Source: Bacteroidales bacterium UBA4814 (GTDB lineage Bacteria > Bacteroidota > Bacteroidia > Bacteroidales > UBA7960). From it: a DNA stretch of 45,840 bases. The stretch covers positions 1 to 45,840 of the forward strand of contig DHFW01000048.1 in the NCBI GenBank assembly GCA_002402465.1, written 5' to 3'. The notes beneath the pieces were generated by a model, which was not told the DNA's origin, ran no database searches, and saw nothing but the letters and a program-made list of their open reading frames with translations. The translations under genes were made by a program, and so were the position numbers. Position 1 is the first letter of the stretch. Every line of letters starts with the position of its first letter. Positions 35,855-45,172 of this stretch are shown here, piece after piece.

Positions 35855-37198
35855 TTACAGCCCGGGCAGGCTTTGCGGTAACTGAAGATCAGATTCCATT
35901 TGATTAAGGCCTGTAGCGGCCTGGCATTCATTAAAAAACTGGCTGGTCAGGTTAAAGAATGAACTGAAAGCCTGCTTCGATACTGGTGTAAAACCATGTG
36001 CCAGCAATGAATTATTGCGCGAAGTAATTTCGAAAAGGATTTTGTTGCGGTATTTTTCAAAAACCCCGCCCACGGCTTTTTCAGGGCCATCGAGCACGCA
36101 AATCAGCTCATAGCTTTCCATAAGGCCGAGTTTTGCCATGCCGTTTTCGTCCTTTTTGCTGTTGTAGCGTACTCTTGCTTTTTCAGGCAGGGTGTCAACC
36201 TCCACACTGCCGGTTTTAATCTGGTGCTCGGTTAGCAGGTAGGTTTGGGCAAAAAGCTCAAGGGCCCTGTAAATGCGGCCCACCCCGTCATCAAAACGGT
36301 TCTGAATGCCCCTGCGATGAGCATTGAGCATCAGGTCGTTAACCAGGTGAAACCGCCCTTGGTTTAAATCAACAAAGTTTTCGGGTGCAGAAAAACCTTT
36401 ATCAAGCAGCTTGCGTTCGGTTATTGTTTTTTTCAGGTTCTGGAAATGATTTGGATAAAACTTTTCGAAGCCCTGAAAAAGGTCGAAAGCCTTTGCATGA
36501 TCAAATTTATCCCAGGCATCGAAAAGCTGGCAAAAGCCGTAAAGCTTCTGAAGCTTATTCCTGCTCTCAACAGAAAAATGCAGGCCGGCTTCCAGTAAGT
36601 CTTCAATCAGTTTTCTGGCAGAGGCATAGGAGAATTTTGCTACCAGGGCGTTGGCCTGCTCCAGTTGCCGCTCCATTACAAATGAAAACTTGTTGAGTGT
36701 AACGGCTGTTTCGGTAAGGTTCTTTACTTTTCTCAGGTCGGCCCGCGCACCGGTAACCAACGAAACCCTGACGTTTTCAAAATCAATGGCGGCCGAAAAC
36801 AAGGCTACGCTCATCGACTTGGTGCCTCCTGTATAGTCAGCAAGTATTTCGGCCACAGGCCATTGGGCAATTGCCTGCTTAATTTTATCCTTAATTTTTT
36901 TGTAGGCTTCGCCCGGATCGTCTTCTTCGCCGGGGTCAAGGGCAATCACTTCATACTGACTGTCAGCAAGGCCAGTACTTTCGGGAATGGTACTGCCGGT
37001 TTGGCAACCCTGCCCTGCCCCGGTTACCATCGAAATGCTGCCGGGCGCCTTACCCGAAGTGCCTGTGGAGCAAACAAAATACACAAACCCGGGCCTATGA
37101 TGATCAATCGCTTTTATTATCGGCTCACACGAACCACCAACGGTAACGAACAGTATTTTTTTTATGTCGGCTGAATGGCTTGACTTTTCGTTTATCAT
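35855..37198 (-). CDS. CARF-HEPN ribonuclease, TIGR02710/Csm6-like
   Basis: A cyclic-oligoadenylate-activated RNase. The N-terminal CARF domain begins KKILFVTVGGSCEPI and has the ligand-binding LADYTGGTKSMSVAL segment typical of TIGR02710 proteins. The C-terminal HEPN domain ends with R394-NNSLLA-H401 (Rx6H), the RNase motif. With the chosen ATG at 37198 it is 447 aa; an in-frame ATG at 37270 would add 24 residues. The chosen start puts the CARF strand near the N terminus, as in the family. A TAAATTTG box just upstream (plus-strand 37240-37247) could be an internal promoter. It follows the Card1-like gene, so the operon codes for two signal-dependent nucleases. Confidence 0.85.
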   Translation of the reverse strand: MINEKSSHSADIKKILFVTVGGSCEPIIKAIDHHRPGFVYFVCSTGTSGKAPGSISMVTGAGQGCQTGSTIPESTGLADSQYEVIALDPGEEDDPGEAYKKIKDKIKQAIAQWPVAEILADYTGGTKSMSVALFSAAIDFENVRVSLVTGARADLRKVKNLTETAVTLNKFSFVMERQLEQANALVAKFSYASARKLIEDLLEAGLHFSVESRNKLQKLYGFCQLFDAWDKFDHAKAFDLFQGFEKFYPNHFQNLKKTITERKLLDKGFSAPENFVDLNQGRFHLVNDLMLNAHRRGIQNRFDDGVGRIYRALELFAQTYLLTEHQIKTGSVEVDTLPEKARVRYNSKKDENGMAKLGLMESYELICVLDGPEKAVGGVFEKYRNKILFEITSRNNSLLAHGFTPVSKQAFSSFFNLTSQFFNECQAATGLNQMESDLQLPQSLPGL

Positions 37199-37293
37199 GG
37201 CTTTTATTATCTTTAGTGAAGCTTTTATTATTTTCTTTTTCAAATTTAAAGCATTGTCCCCAAAGGACATTTCCTGAGTAATTTAAAACGCAA

Positions 37294-38289
37294 TTATTGA
37301 AACAGTTTTCCTTCCAGTACTTTTTGGCGGTCATCAATGCCTTCAATGCCCAACACTTTCATTTTGCGGCGAAGGTCTTTATGGAAATTTAGCGGTTCCA
37401 CAGAAAGATCGGCAAGTGTGGCCAGCCTTGCATGCGAACGCAGGCCAAAATTTCGGTTCAGTGCGCTTAGTTTAAACAGGATATTGTCGAGCAGGGTTTT
37501 GTTAAGCCGGGCTTGCCCCATGCTAACCTTGGCTTCAACCAGATAAAGTTCGTTTTCGCGGGTAAAAACCACATCCAGCTCGTTGTCAAAACCGGCACGG
37601 TGGGGCTCCGGAAAGTTGTTGATCTTCACCCGCGATTCAATAAAACCTTCAGCCAGACTAAATTGCTCGCGCAAACGATAATGAATATATTGCTCAAACC
37701 AGCCACCCGTGAAAAAATCTTTGAATTCGTTATCGCGCTGCCCGGCAACCTGTTCGGGCTGAAAACCATTCTGCCGGTATTCTTTCATAATTTGCTTCAA
37801 CATCCGGTAGTCGCGATACTCAGAGGCAGCAAGAGGTTCATAACTAATCCCGCAGGCACCCAGATACTCTTTTACATTTAAGCGAGCGATCAGTTCAGAT
37901 TCTGAATTTCGGGGAAACAACTCCCTAATCACGTTTTGGCCTATCGGCAAATAAAACACCTGGTTTCCGGGCCGGCTGAAAAAATTATGGGCCACCAGGA
38001 ACATGGGCTTGGTGCCACAGGTAATATTAACCAGAAAGCCCGACTCACGGCCGAAATGTTGTTCGAAAAAAGCCTCCATGCCTGCAATGTCGGTTTCATC
38101 AGGCACCATCAGCTCGCGGCACTTACTGCTTTCCAAACCGGCAGCTTTAATCAGGGCTTCGGTTTTGCCCTTTTGCTGCATGGCGGCCGTGCCAATAAAA
38201 ATAAATTCACCGGCCTGATGCCCAAACTCTTTTATAAACAAAAGGTTGGGAATGGTTTGATCAGAAATGAGCGAGATAATGGAAGCCAT
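37294..38289 (-). CDS. Card1/Can2-like CARF nuclease (DUF1887, PD-(D/E)xK)
   Basis: A 331-aa protein with an N-terminal CARF domain (EFIFIGTAAMQQKGKTEALI, ligand-loop NITCGTKPMFLVAH at 88-101) and a C-terminal restriction-endonuclease-like domain. The nuclease residues fit E199 (GWFEQYI), D239 (NELDVVF) and E252-x-K254 (YLVEAKV). This is the layout of Card1/Can2, cyclic-tetra-adenylate-activated enzymes that nick DNA and/or RNA to arrest infected cells. It is coded 28 bases after csm5. The ligand ring size cannot be read from sequence. Confidence 0.88.
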   Translation of the reverse strand: MASIISLISDQTIPNLLFIKEFGHQAGEFIFIGTAAMQQKGKTEALIKAAGLESSKCRELMVPDETDIAGMEAFFEQHFGRESGFLVNITCGTKPMFLVAHNFFSRPGNQVFYLPIGQNVIRELFPRNSESELIARLNVKEYLGACGISYEPLAASEYRDYRMLKQIMKEYRQNGFQPEQVAGQRDNEFKDFFTGGWFEQYIHYRLREQFSLAEGFIESRVKINNFPEPHRAGFDNELDVVFTRENELYLVEAKVSMGQARLNKTLLDNILFKLSALNRNFGLRSHARLATLADLSVEPLNFHKDLRRKMKVLGIEGIDDRQKVLEGKLFQ

Positions 38290-38317
38290 TCATTTACCAT
38301 TGAGTGGTTTGTTCGCA

Positions 38318-39535
38318 CTATTCCTCTTTGAGCATTTCCTGCCAGGCCTCTTCGCTGTATATCTTTACAAAACCCATAGGAAAAAACAGATTTTCTGTTC
38401 CCTCATCTGTTTCAAATCTTGAGAAGGAAATTTTCCGGGATTTGTATTTTTTCTTTCCGGCAAAGCGACCACCTTCATGAAATCCCGTATCGGTAAAATC
38501 CTCAAACTGCCAGTTTCCTGTAATGGCATGAAAACCAGTACCAGCCCCCATTTTCAAAACACAAGACTTATTATCATCAGGAATGGTGGCCAGTATTTCG
38601 TTCAGTTCATCCACTATTGAATCAGATTTTTCAGCAGGGAAGGTTTCGAAAAATTCAATTTCTGACTGTATGTATTTTCGGGTGGCGAAATTGATCATTC
38701 CAAAGAGTTTTTCCAGCGGGTTTCCGGCCATGATCAGACTTCCGTTTGACGGTCTGGGGGTTTCGGGGTATTTGCCCATTAAATCCCAAATGGTTTTATT
38801 TGTTTTTACCCGAAATGTCGCCCAGTCGTTAATCTCAAGGGTTTCGAAGGTCGATGAAAAACCCTGGGGCTTGAAATCTTCATTGGTTGGTCCTTGTTGT
38901 GCATGCTTCCAGCCGCCATACCATTCACGTTCCCTGCGGTCTTCAAAAAGATTGAAAACCTTGGTGTTGAAAAGAACGGTATCCTTGAACATGGCATCCG
39001 TAACCTGAATAAAACGCATCAGGTTGTTTTCGATTTTGCCGAACAAGGATTCGTCCATCTTGTTACCAAGGCCACGCGTGTCAGCCGATTGGTTCAAGCG
39101 GTCAATCTCTCGTTTTATCCTGGGGTCATTGTGGTATGCCCAGCTGAAAATAGCCGACCTGATGGCACCCTTTATGCTGCTGCCCGGAATGTAAGGCTCG
39201 CCAAGCCCTGTGCGGATCATGGTTTTTATTTCACCTTCGGGCTGATATGGCATATAGTAAGCTTTCGAAAACTTGCTGAAAGGAATGTGGCGGGTATTTG
39301 CCAGGTAATCGAAAAACTCTTTGGCTTTTCCACTTTCAAGCGCATTGGTATATTGATTAATCTCATCTTCAGAAAGAAACGATCCAAGTTTTTCAAGATC
39401 AAAAACCATTACCGTCTTGTTATTACTTTCATAAAGATAATGTACTCCGTTTACCCAGTATTTTTCCTGCCCGCCACCAACGTGAACCGGGCTTAAAACA
39501 TGGATATAGAGTTTTGCTGTATCATTTTCCATCAT
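38318..39535 (-). CDS. csm5: Type III-A RAMP protein Csm5
   Basis: A 405-aa RAMP subunit that caps the crRNA 3' side of the Csm complex. It starts MMENDTAKLYIHVLSPVHVG, a RAMP first strand. The glycine-rich signature is GLGEPYIPGSSIKGAIRSAI near residue 125. The ATG at 39535 lies 8 bases after the csm4 stop; a longer start (39586) would overlap csm4 and adds residues foreign to the family. Position after csm4 in the order csm2-3-4-5 supports the name. Confidence 0.93.
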   Translation of the reverse strand: MMENDTAKLYIHVLSPVHVGGGQEKYWVNGVHYLYESNNKTVMVFDLEKLGSFLSEDEINQYTNALESGKAKEFFDYLANTRHIPFSKFSKAYYMPYQPEGEIKTMIRTGLGEPYIPGSSIKGAIRSAIFSWAYHNDPRIKREIDRLNQSADTRGLGNKMDESLFGKIENNLMRFIQVTDAMFKDTVLFNTKVFNLFEDRREREWYGGWKHAQQGPTNEDFKPQGFSSTFETLEINDWATFRVKTNKTIWDLMGKYPETPRPSNGSLIMAGNPLEKLFGMINFATRKYIQSEIEFFETFPAEKSDSIVDELNEILATIPDDNKSCVLKMGAGTGFHAITGNWQFEDFTDTGFHEGGRFAGKKKYKSRKISFSRFETDEGTENLFFPMGFVKIYSEEAWQEMLKEE

Positions 39536-39543
39536 TTTTTCCT

Positions 39544-40560
39544 TTAAAGGTTCACAGGAATGAAAATGCTTTTCCCTACCCGCCAAACAGGATGTTCAAC
39601 CTGCTTCATTCCTTCCGGTAATTCAGGCCTCAAATCAACTGTTTTGCCTGCCTTGAAGCTATTCTCAACCACTGCTCTTGTCTTCGGTAACGAGAACACA
39701 GAGCCTTCCCTGAACATCTGAATGCTTTTCTTGCGGTAGGTCATGTAGGGCTGGGTGGTAATCCAGCCACCCCTTCTGATCAGCTCAAAACGGCTGTCCT
39801 CATTAATCATTTCCTTAAGCAATGCGGGGTTTTCAGGGCAAAACAGCGATAAATTCGTGCAATATTTGCTTAAAGCAGGAAGCTCCAATTTCAACTCTCC
39901 TGTCGCAAAGCGGAAAAGGCCATTGCCAACGTGCCTGTCTGTTCCGATGCCTTCGTCCTGCAAATATGAAACGGCTGCTTCAACGGCCTTTTTAATTTCA
40001 GCAGAAGAATAATCGACCAGAAAATAAAAGCCTGAATTGCCCCTGAAATGGATGCGTTCGATGTAATAAGGCGTTGCATTACCTCCTTCTCCATATTTGG
40101 GAACGCTTACCCTGGGATAAACCGAGGTGGAGATAAAATCAGCGGGCACCTCCTTTTCAGAAAGGAATCGTCCCCTGGCAAATCCGGATAGGTCAGACCC
40201 TCTCTTCCCTTCCAGAAAAAGTTGACGGTAAAGAATGAATTCAACGTATTCAACTTTCTTAAGGGCCTTATGTTTTTCAAGGGGTGCGTTTCCCAGAAGA
40301 TCGATCATTGGTTTTGGAAGGAAATTAACCACCGGACCGCCTTCTTTTTCCTGGTAAAAAGGAAAAAGGCTTGAAATAACAAAGCCGGGATCCTGGTCTG
40401 GTTTTCCTGGGATCAAATGCTCCATCCCCAGTAATCGCCATGCCTGGAAAATGGCCGAATACATGGTGTCGGAATGAACCACCATCTCGCTGGTCCCGTA
40501 ATCGGCCCTTAACCCTCCAAGGTGAAGTGGTGTGGTAAAATGTAACCGAATGATTTGCAT
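39544..40560 (-). CDS. csm4: Type III-A RAMP protein Csm4
   Basis: A 338-aa Cas5-like RAMP that holds the crRNA 5' handle and contacts Cas10. It starts with the RAMP strand MQIIRLHFTTPLHLG followed by VVHSDTMYSAIFQAWRLL, the usual Csm4 pattern (SDTLxSAI). The late glycine-rich loop is IGTDRHVGNGLFRF near residue 205. It is separated by 12 bases from csm3 and 8 bases from csm5. Confidence 0.94.
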   Translation of the reverse strand: MQIIRLHFTTPLHLGGLRADYGTSEMVVHSDTMYSAIFQAWRLLGMEHLIPGKPDQDPGFVISSLFPFYQEKEGGPVVNFLPKPMIDLLGNAPLEKHKALKKVEYVEFILYRQLFLEGKRGSDLSGFARGRFLSEKEVPADFISTSVYPRVSVPKYGEGGNATPYYIERIHFRGNSGFYFLVDYSSAEIKKAVEAAVSYLQDEGIGTDRHVGNGLFRFATGELKLELPALSKYCTNLSLFCPENPALLKEMINEDSRFELIRRGGWITTQPYMTYRKKSIQMFREGSVFSLPKTRAVVENSFKAGKTVDLRPELPEGMKQVEHPVWRVGKSIFIPVNL

Positions 40561-40572
40561 GTCGGTGGTTTT

Positions 40573-41319
40573 TTAAAATTTCAGTTCAGCCGGCACGGGC
40601 ACTTCAGTGTATTCCTTTTCCTTCGAAATATCATTTTCGGCATAAAAGCCGGCCCCGCGTTCAATTACTTTTTCAACGCCAAATGCAATCTGTCCGCTGC
40701 CCCTGCTGCCACTACCTCCCAGATAATCGTCCTGCAAAAGCCGCATGCCATTGAAAACCAGGTTTAGCATTTCCTTTTCGTCATCCTCCTCAAAAACGTT
40801 AACCACCAGGTTCAGGGTAAACTCCACTCCTGCAGGCACTCTTTCAAGTTGCCTTGGTGAGGCTGCTGCAGTGATTCTATCTAGAACAATCTCAGTCTTT
40901 GCCTCTGTATAAGGCAAATCGGTTGCCTGGTTTTCTAGCAGCTTCCCATCCTCATCGATAATGTTGCAGTCACGGACAATTAACTTGGAAGGTATGTTGT
41001 CCTCATCACCGCTGGCCATACCAAACAAATTCAAAATAGGTAGTGCTGCCTTCCCTGAGTTTTTATCGGTAGGGCCGTGCTTAATCTTCCCCCCCATCGG
41101 CACTGTGCCTGCAACTCCAAGACTCTGCTCAAGCAGACTGCGGATTTTTCCTTTCAGCGAACTTCCGGGAACATAAGGTTTGTTATCGAGCGGATTGCGA
41201 ATGATTGAGTTGTCGAGACCGCCAATCTGAATGGTATTGTTTGAGCCGCCTATATGAAGGCCAGTAAGGGTTTTAATCTTCCCCGAAATCAATACTTTTT
41301 TTGCAAGTTTCTTTTCCAT
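40573..41319 (-). CDS. csm3: Type III-A RAMP protein Csm3, target RNA nuclease
   Basis: The 248-aa backbone subunit of the Csm complex. The catalytic Asp that cuts target RNA at 6-nt intervals is present: D36 in IQIGGLDNSIIRNP, after LTGLHIGGS. The RAMP signature PYVPGSSLKGKIRSLLEQSL and the late GGSGSRGSGQIAFG loop are both intact. So the complex should slice RNA as well as signal. Confidence 0.97.
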   Translation of the reverse strand: MEKKLAKKVLISGKIKTLTGLHIGGSNNTIQIGGLDNSIIRNPLDNKPYVPGSSLKGKIRSLLEQSLGVAGTVPMGGKIKHGPTDKNSGKAALPILNLFGMASGDEDNIPSKLIVRDCNIIDEDGKLLENQATDLPYTEAKTEIVLDRITAAASPRQLERVPAGVEFTLNLVVNVFEEDDEKEMLNLVFNGMRLLQDDYLGGSGSRGSGQIAFGVEKVIERGAGFYAENDISKEKEYTEVPVPAELKF

Positions 41320-41331
41320 TTCTGTATGTTT

Positions 41332-41748
41332 TTAGTCTTTTCCACCATTTGATTTATGATATGCAACCACCGCTTCCATAAAGGAAATAAAGTTATTGTA
41401 GGTGGTCTGGTCGTTGACCCCATCCATAAGATGGTTCGTTACCTGCTGAAAAACAGTAATTTTTGAATTCCTTCCTGCCCTGGCAACTGAATAGGCAAGT
41501 TTTGGTTTCAGCATGTGGAAGGCTCCTTTATTCTTTTCAAAGCCTTTCATCTGAATCCTCCTCATCTCTCCGAAAAAATTCCTGACCTGCGAGGTGGTCA
41601 TTTGATTGATACTAGGTCGGCCATCAGGTTGAATGTCAACAAGAATCTCTCCTAGTTTCTCGGCAAAGTCAACTGCTTCTTTGGGTAACCCGTTGGCTTC
41701 TTTCAGCCAGCCGGAGTCCAGGTCAATGGGTATTCCTTGAATTCTCAT
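41332..41748 (-). CDS. csm2: Type III-A small subunit Csm2
   Basis: A 138-aa all-helical protein fitting Csm2 in position (between cas10 and csm3) and in motifs: TSQVRNFFGEMRRIQM and LKPKLAYSVARAG, then the C-terminal helix FISFMEAVVAYHK. It lines the target-RNA groove opposite Csm3. Confidence 0.92.
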   Translation of the reverse strand: MRIQGIPIDLDSGWLKEANGLPKEAVDFAEKLGEILVDIQPDGRPSINQMTTSQVRNFFGEMRRIQMKGFEKNKGAFHMLKPKLAYSVARAGRNSKITVFQQVTNHLMDGVNDQTTYNNFISFMEAVVAYHKSNGGKD

Positions 41749-41772
41749 AGTTATTAAATTTAGGTTTGGTTT

Positions 41773-44463
41773 TTATGTTGTTTTTTCTCTGCTTCTGAAA
41801 TCGGCCCACCTTGCGGCAATACAAAGAAGATCCAGTGCACGGGTGGTTTCAAATCTGAAAGACTTAAGCTCTCCACTTTCAAGCCTCAAGTTTTCAAAAG
41901 AGCCCGTGATCATAAGCGTTTTTAGTTTATCCAGCTCCTCTTTTACTGTTGAGTCAGATTTTTGATATCGCGCAAAAGCATAAGCTGAAAGCCAGCGCCA
42001 GTCTTGCCGGCCGTCGTCCTTAATCTTTCTGAAAATAAAGAATCGCTGTAACAATGACTTGGCAATTTTACCATCCTTAAGCCACCTGTAAAGTTCAGCA
42101 GAAAGGTTTTTTACGAAACTAAACTCATCGCCCCAGGCAACGTTTTCACCAAATAAATTGATGGCGTTTTTTGTGGGTGGAGTTCCCCTGGAAATATCTC
42201 CGCCAAATGCTTTGGCCTGATCTTCCGCCTCCCCGGCCATTTGTGCAGCCTTTGACAACGGGAATTTGCTTCCTACCAGTGCAACACCTGCCGAAAGGCT
42301 TATATCATCCCGGTTACAGACAAACTTCCTGAAATCATTTCTTACGGTTTCAGCAAATTCTATGATCAAATCCCATCTGCCAACCGCAAATACATCATCA
42401 CCACCCGAATAAAGAATGTTGATATCATCACAGAATTTCTCCGAGTTTCTTATGGTGTTGATATAACCGCTGAAAAACAGGTCTAATTGGTTTGAAAGGG
42501 TCGAATAAACGGATAGGTTTTTTCTTTCTTCCGGAATACCTTCAATAAAAAGACGGCCAAGGTTGTCAACATCCATCCTTAATATGCCAAGCCTCCTGAA
42601 ACCGGAGTCATTATCTCCAGCCAGCTCCTCAAAAGTCTTATACTCCCTGTTTCCTTCTTTCATGGCCTGCTTGTTGCCGCCATAAAAAGAAAAACCATAA
42701 GATGAAAGCTTGCCCTTTAATTTATTAATTTGGTTGAAATTTGTGTTGTTAAACCTCCTCACCCTCGCCACATCAGCCGAAGAAATAAACCTGAACTCAG
42801 ACTGATCGCCGGTCAACTCTTTTTCATCAAAAAGATAATGGTGTACTTTCAGATTAAGCGGCTGAATGGATTTTTCCTTCCATGCTTCATAAGATTTTTC
42901 ACCAATTTCCCTGAAAGTGATAAAAAAGTCAGCATCCTTAAGTAAATGCCCTATTCGGGTTTGCTCAAAAACAGGCTGAGAAACAACTACACTTTCATCG
43001 CCAAATTTTTTCAGCGTTCTGGCTTCTTCTTTTTTCAGTTCAACACCGGTGACTGCACAAACAAACGAAGAGTCAAAAATGCCTTTTGGTGGCTCAAATA
43101 ACTCATCGAACCTTTCAACTAAAAGGTCTTTAAGCTTTCTGTTTTTCTGAAAAGCAATTTTCTCAAACAAAAGTTTCCAGACCGGCCCAAGGTTGTTTGC
43201 CTGTGTCAGTTTGCCACCGGCATTATTCAGATCATCCCTGAAGAAAACCTTAATCTGGTTGTTGTAACCGAATTCCACGAAATCCATGCAAACAAAAAGT
43301 TCCCCATGATGAATCTCGAAAAGGTTTTCTTCAATTTCTTTCTTCAGTGCTTTTAATGATGATTTCACCGATTGGGTATTCGGCAGAATCATAAAGAATT
43401 TGCCCCCGCTCGAATAGACTACATGGGCAAGAGAAACCTTGCAATCATCAATAATCCTTTGAATGATCGTTTCCGTAAGCAATTGAATGTAAAACGACCT
43501 TCCTTTAAGACTTTTTGCAGCCTTGGCCGAAGCAATGTTGTAAATGAATTTTTGTATGCCGTTTATATCCCCGCAAAACAAAAGCAAGGGTGGTTCTGCA
43601 TCAGGATTTTTTACCAGATCAAAGAAGTCTCTTGGTTGAAAGTCCTTCTCAACAAGTTTTTCCACGTGTTTTTCTGAGAAGAAATCAAACAACGACTGGG
43701 CTATGGCTGCGGTCGACTTAAGGTGATCATAAAGCGTGGTATCAGGCATCTCTCCCCGCATAGTGCTGGCTGGAACCACTGTTAAATATTTCTTGAGCAA
43801 AAAAAGCAGGGTTTCTGAAAAAGCTTCCAGTCCTCTTTCGCCCTTTTCAACAGGAATTTTCTCAAACTCCTCAGAAAACTCCTGCCATAATTTCTCGTAA
43901 TCGCTTATCCCCTCCGATGTTTTCTTCGGAAAAATACGGTCATCATCCAGGGAAATGGCTTTTAAGCTTACCCAAAAGTCCTCGCCTGCCTTATTGTTTC
44001 CATCCGACCTAAGGTAACTGAAAACCGGACTCAGGCGAACATCGCGAAAGTCAGCGTAACTCGTTGAGGTCATTCCCTGGTAAGCCTTGTTCCGGTCAAG
44101 CCCTGAGCTCCACCAGTCAGCTAGTTGAACGAGTCTTTGCAGGGTAGTGTTAGGCTTATGATGATAAATGGCTAAGTTCACCAAATTATCATTCGTTTCT
44201 CTTTCCACTGCCCAGTCACCAGCCTCGAGTCCCAATTGTTTCAGTTTTCCGTAAATCTTTTCCAGAAAACCCGCAGTCCAGATTACGTGCTGATAACCAA
44301 GCCTGCCTTTTTGGGCAACCGGGCAGATATAGTCAGAAATTCCTTTTGCCTGCTCACTGATTTTTTTAGAATCCTTTACTGGCTGGTCGCTGCGCTGAAA
44401 AAACTTTCCAATATCATGGAGCAGGGCTCCAAGAAATAACTCATACCGTTTTATGTCCTCCAT
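41773..44463 (-). CDS. cas10: Cas10/Csm1, HD nuclease and cyclic oligoadenylate synthase
   Basis: An 896-aa large subunit of the Csm complex. The N-terminal HD domain has H16-D17 in LLHDIGKFF, for cutting DNA. The second Palm domain has G687-G688-D689-D690 in ILYSGGDDVFAVG, the site that turns ATP into cyclic oligoadenylate. The first Palm/zinc region lies between (LLFCGDINGIQKFIYNIASA). Both activities therefore look intact, which agrees with the two CARF effectors downstream. The C-terminal helical domain 4 ends with LLCIAARWADF. It lies 19 bases after cas6. Confidence 0.97.
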   Translation of the reverse strand: MEDIKRYELFLGALLHDIGKFFQRSDQPVKDSKKISEQAKGISDYICPVAQKGRLGYQHVIWTAGFLEKIYGKLKQLGLEAGDWAVERETNDNLVNLAIYHHKPNTTLQRLVQLADWWSSGLDRNKAYQGMTSTSYADFRDVRLSPVFSYLRSDGNNKAGEDFWVSLKAISLDDDRIFPKKTSEGISDYEKLWQEFSEEFEKIPVEKGERGLEAFSETLLFLLKKYLTVVPASTMRGEMPDTTLYDHLKSTAAIAQSLFDFFSEKHVEKLVEKDFQPRDFFDLVKNPDAEPPLLLFCGDINGIQKFIYNIASAKAAKSLKGRSFYIQLLTETIIQRIIDDCKVSLAHVVYSSGGKFFMILPNTQSVKSSLKALKKEIEENLFEIHHGELFVCMDFVEFGYNNQIKVFFRDDLNNAGGKLTQANNLGPVWKLLFEKIAFQKNRKLKDLLVERFDELFEPPKGIFDSSFVCAVTGVELKKEEARTLKKFGDESVVVSQPVFEQTRIGHLLKDADFFITFREIGEKSYEAWKEKSIQPLNLKVHHYLFDEKELTGDQSEFRFISSADVARVRRFNNTNFNQINKLKGKLSSYGFSFYGGNKQAMKEGNREYKTFEELAGDNDSGFRRLGILRMDVDNLGRLFIEGIPEERKNLSVYSTLSNQLDLFFSGYINTIRNSEKFCDDINILYSGGDDVFAVGRWDLIIEFAETVRNDFRKFVCNRDDISLSAGVALVGSKFPLSKAAQMAGEAEDQAKAFGGDISRGTPPTKNAINLFGENVAWGDEFSFVKNLSAELYRWLKDGKIAKSLLQRFFIFRKIKDDGRQDWRWLSAYAFARYQKSDSTVKEELDKLKTLMITGSFENLRLESGELKSFRFETTRALDLLCIAARWADFRSREKTT

Positions 44464-44482
44464 ACTATTATATTTTTCTAAA

Positions 44483-45172
44483 TTATTCAGTTATCGATTC
44501 TTTTTCTCGTCTTTGCCTTACCACCCCATAACCAACGCTGACACTTTTGCCAAGTCCGATATGGTTGGGCAAAAACACATTGCAGGTAAAATTAAGGTTA
44601 AAACCAAACAGTTTTTTCCCTTTCAGTGTGACGGGCCGCACATCTTGGATTTCAGTAATATGAAGCTCTACCGGCTTGTCAATCTTCCAGTCAATACCTT
44701 TGGCCATTGATAGGATATTTCCCGTAAGGATTCTTTCAAGAAATTCAATTTTTTCAGAAAGGCCTTCGATCTCTATGTATTTTTTTACATTTTCCTGGTT
44801 CAGTGCAATCCAGTTTTTTATGCTGTAGCGGAACTTTTTGTCCCAAACCTGCAAGGTAAACTGGTTCATATTCAAACTTGAAATCTTCATTTCGATCCAT
44901 CGATCACTAATTTTGATGTCCCAGCTTTTATTGTCGAAGAACTTATGGATCTCATCAACACCATATTCTATGCATAGAATACAAGGCTTCCCCCCAATGG
45001 TCTTGTACTGGATAAGAGGGTATTTATAAAGAAAGGCATCCTCTGCTAAGTGATTATGAAACAGAGTATTATCTCGTCCGGCCTTTTCAATAATCGCGCC
45101 TCTGAATGCAGGTATTTCATAGGGCTTTATTTCAGCATCAAATATCACACTGAGGAAACGAATCTTTTTCAA
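44483..45172 (-). CDS. cas6: CRISPR repeat endonuclease Cas6
   Basis: A 229-aa Cas6, first gene of the operon, which cuts the array transcript within repeats. It begins MKKIRFLSVIF, has LFHNHLAEDAFLYKYPLIQYK (a candidate catalytic His) and ends with the G-rich RAMP loop HIGLGKSVSVGYGVVRQ. The only in-frame start that keeps the first strand is TTG at 45172; the frame upstream contains no ATG before a stop. TTG starts are uncommon in Bacteroidota, so translation may be weak by design. The family is certain; the start is likely. Confidence 0.9.
   Translation of the reverse strand: MKKIRFLSVIFDAEIKPYEIPAFRGAIIEKAGRDNTLFHNHLAEDAFLYKYPLIQYKTIGGKPCILCIEYGVDEIHKFFDNKSWDIKISDRWIEMKISSLNMNQFTLQVWDKKFRYSIKNWIALNQENVKKYIEIEGLSEKIEFLERILTGNILSMAKGIDWKIDKPVELHITEIQDVRPVTLKGKKLFGFNLNFTCNVFLPNHIGLGKSVSVGYGVVRQRREKESITE

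Noticed and set aside
38318..44463. Type III-B (Cmr) assignment
   Set aside because: The order cas10-csm2-csm3-csm4-csm5 and the Csm-specific motifs fit III-A, with no Cmr1- or Cmr6-like gene.
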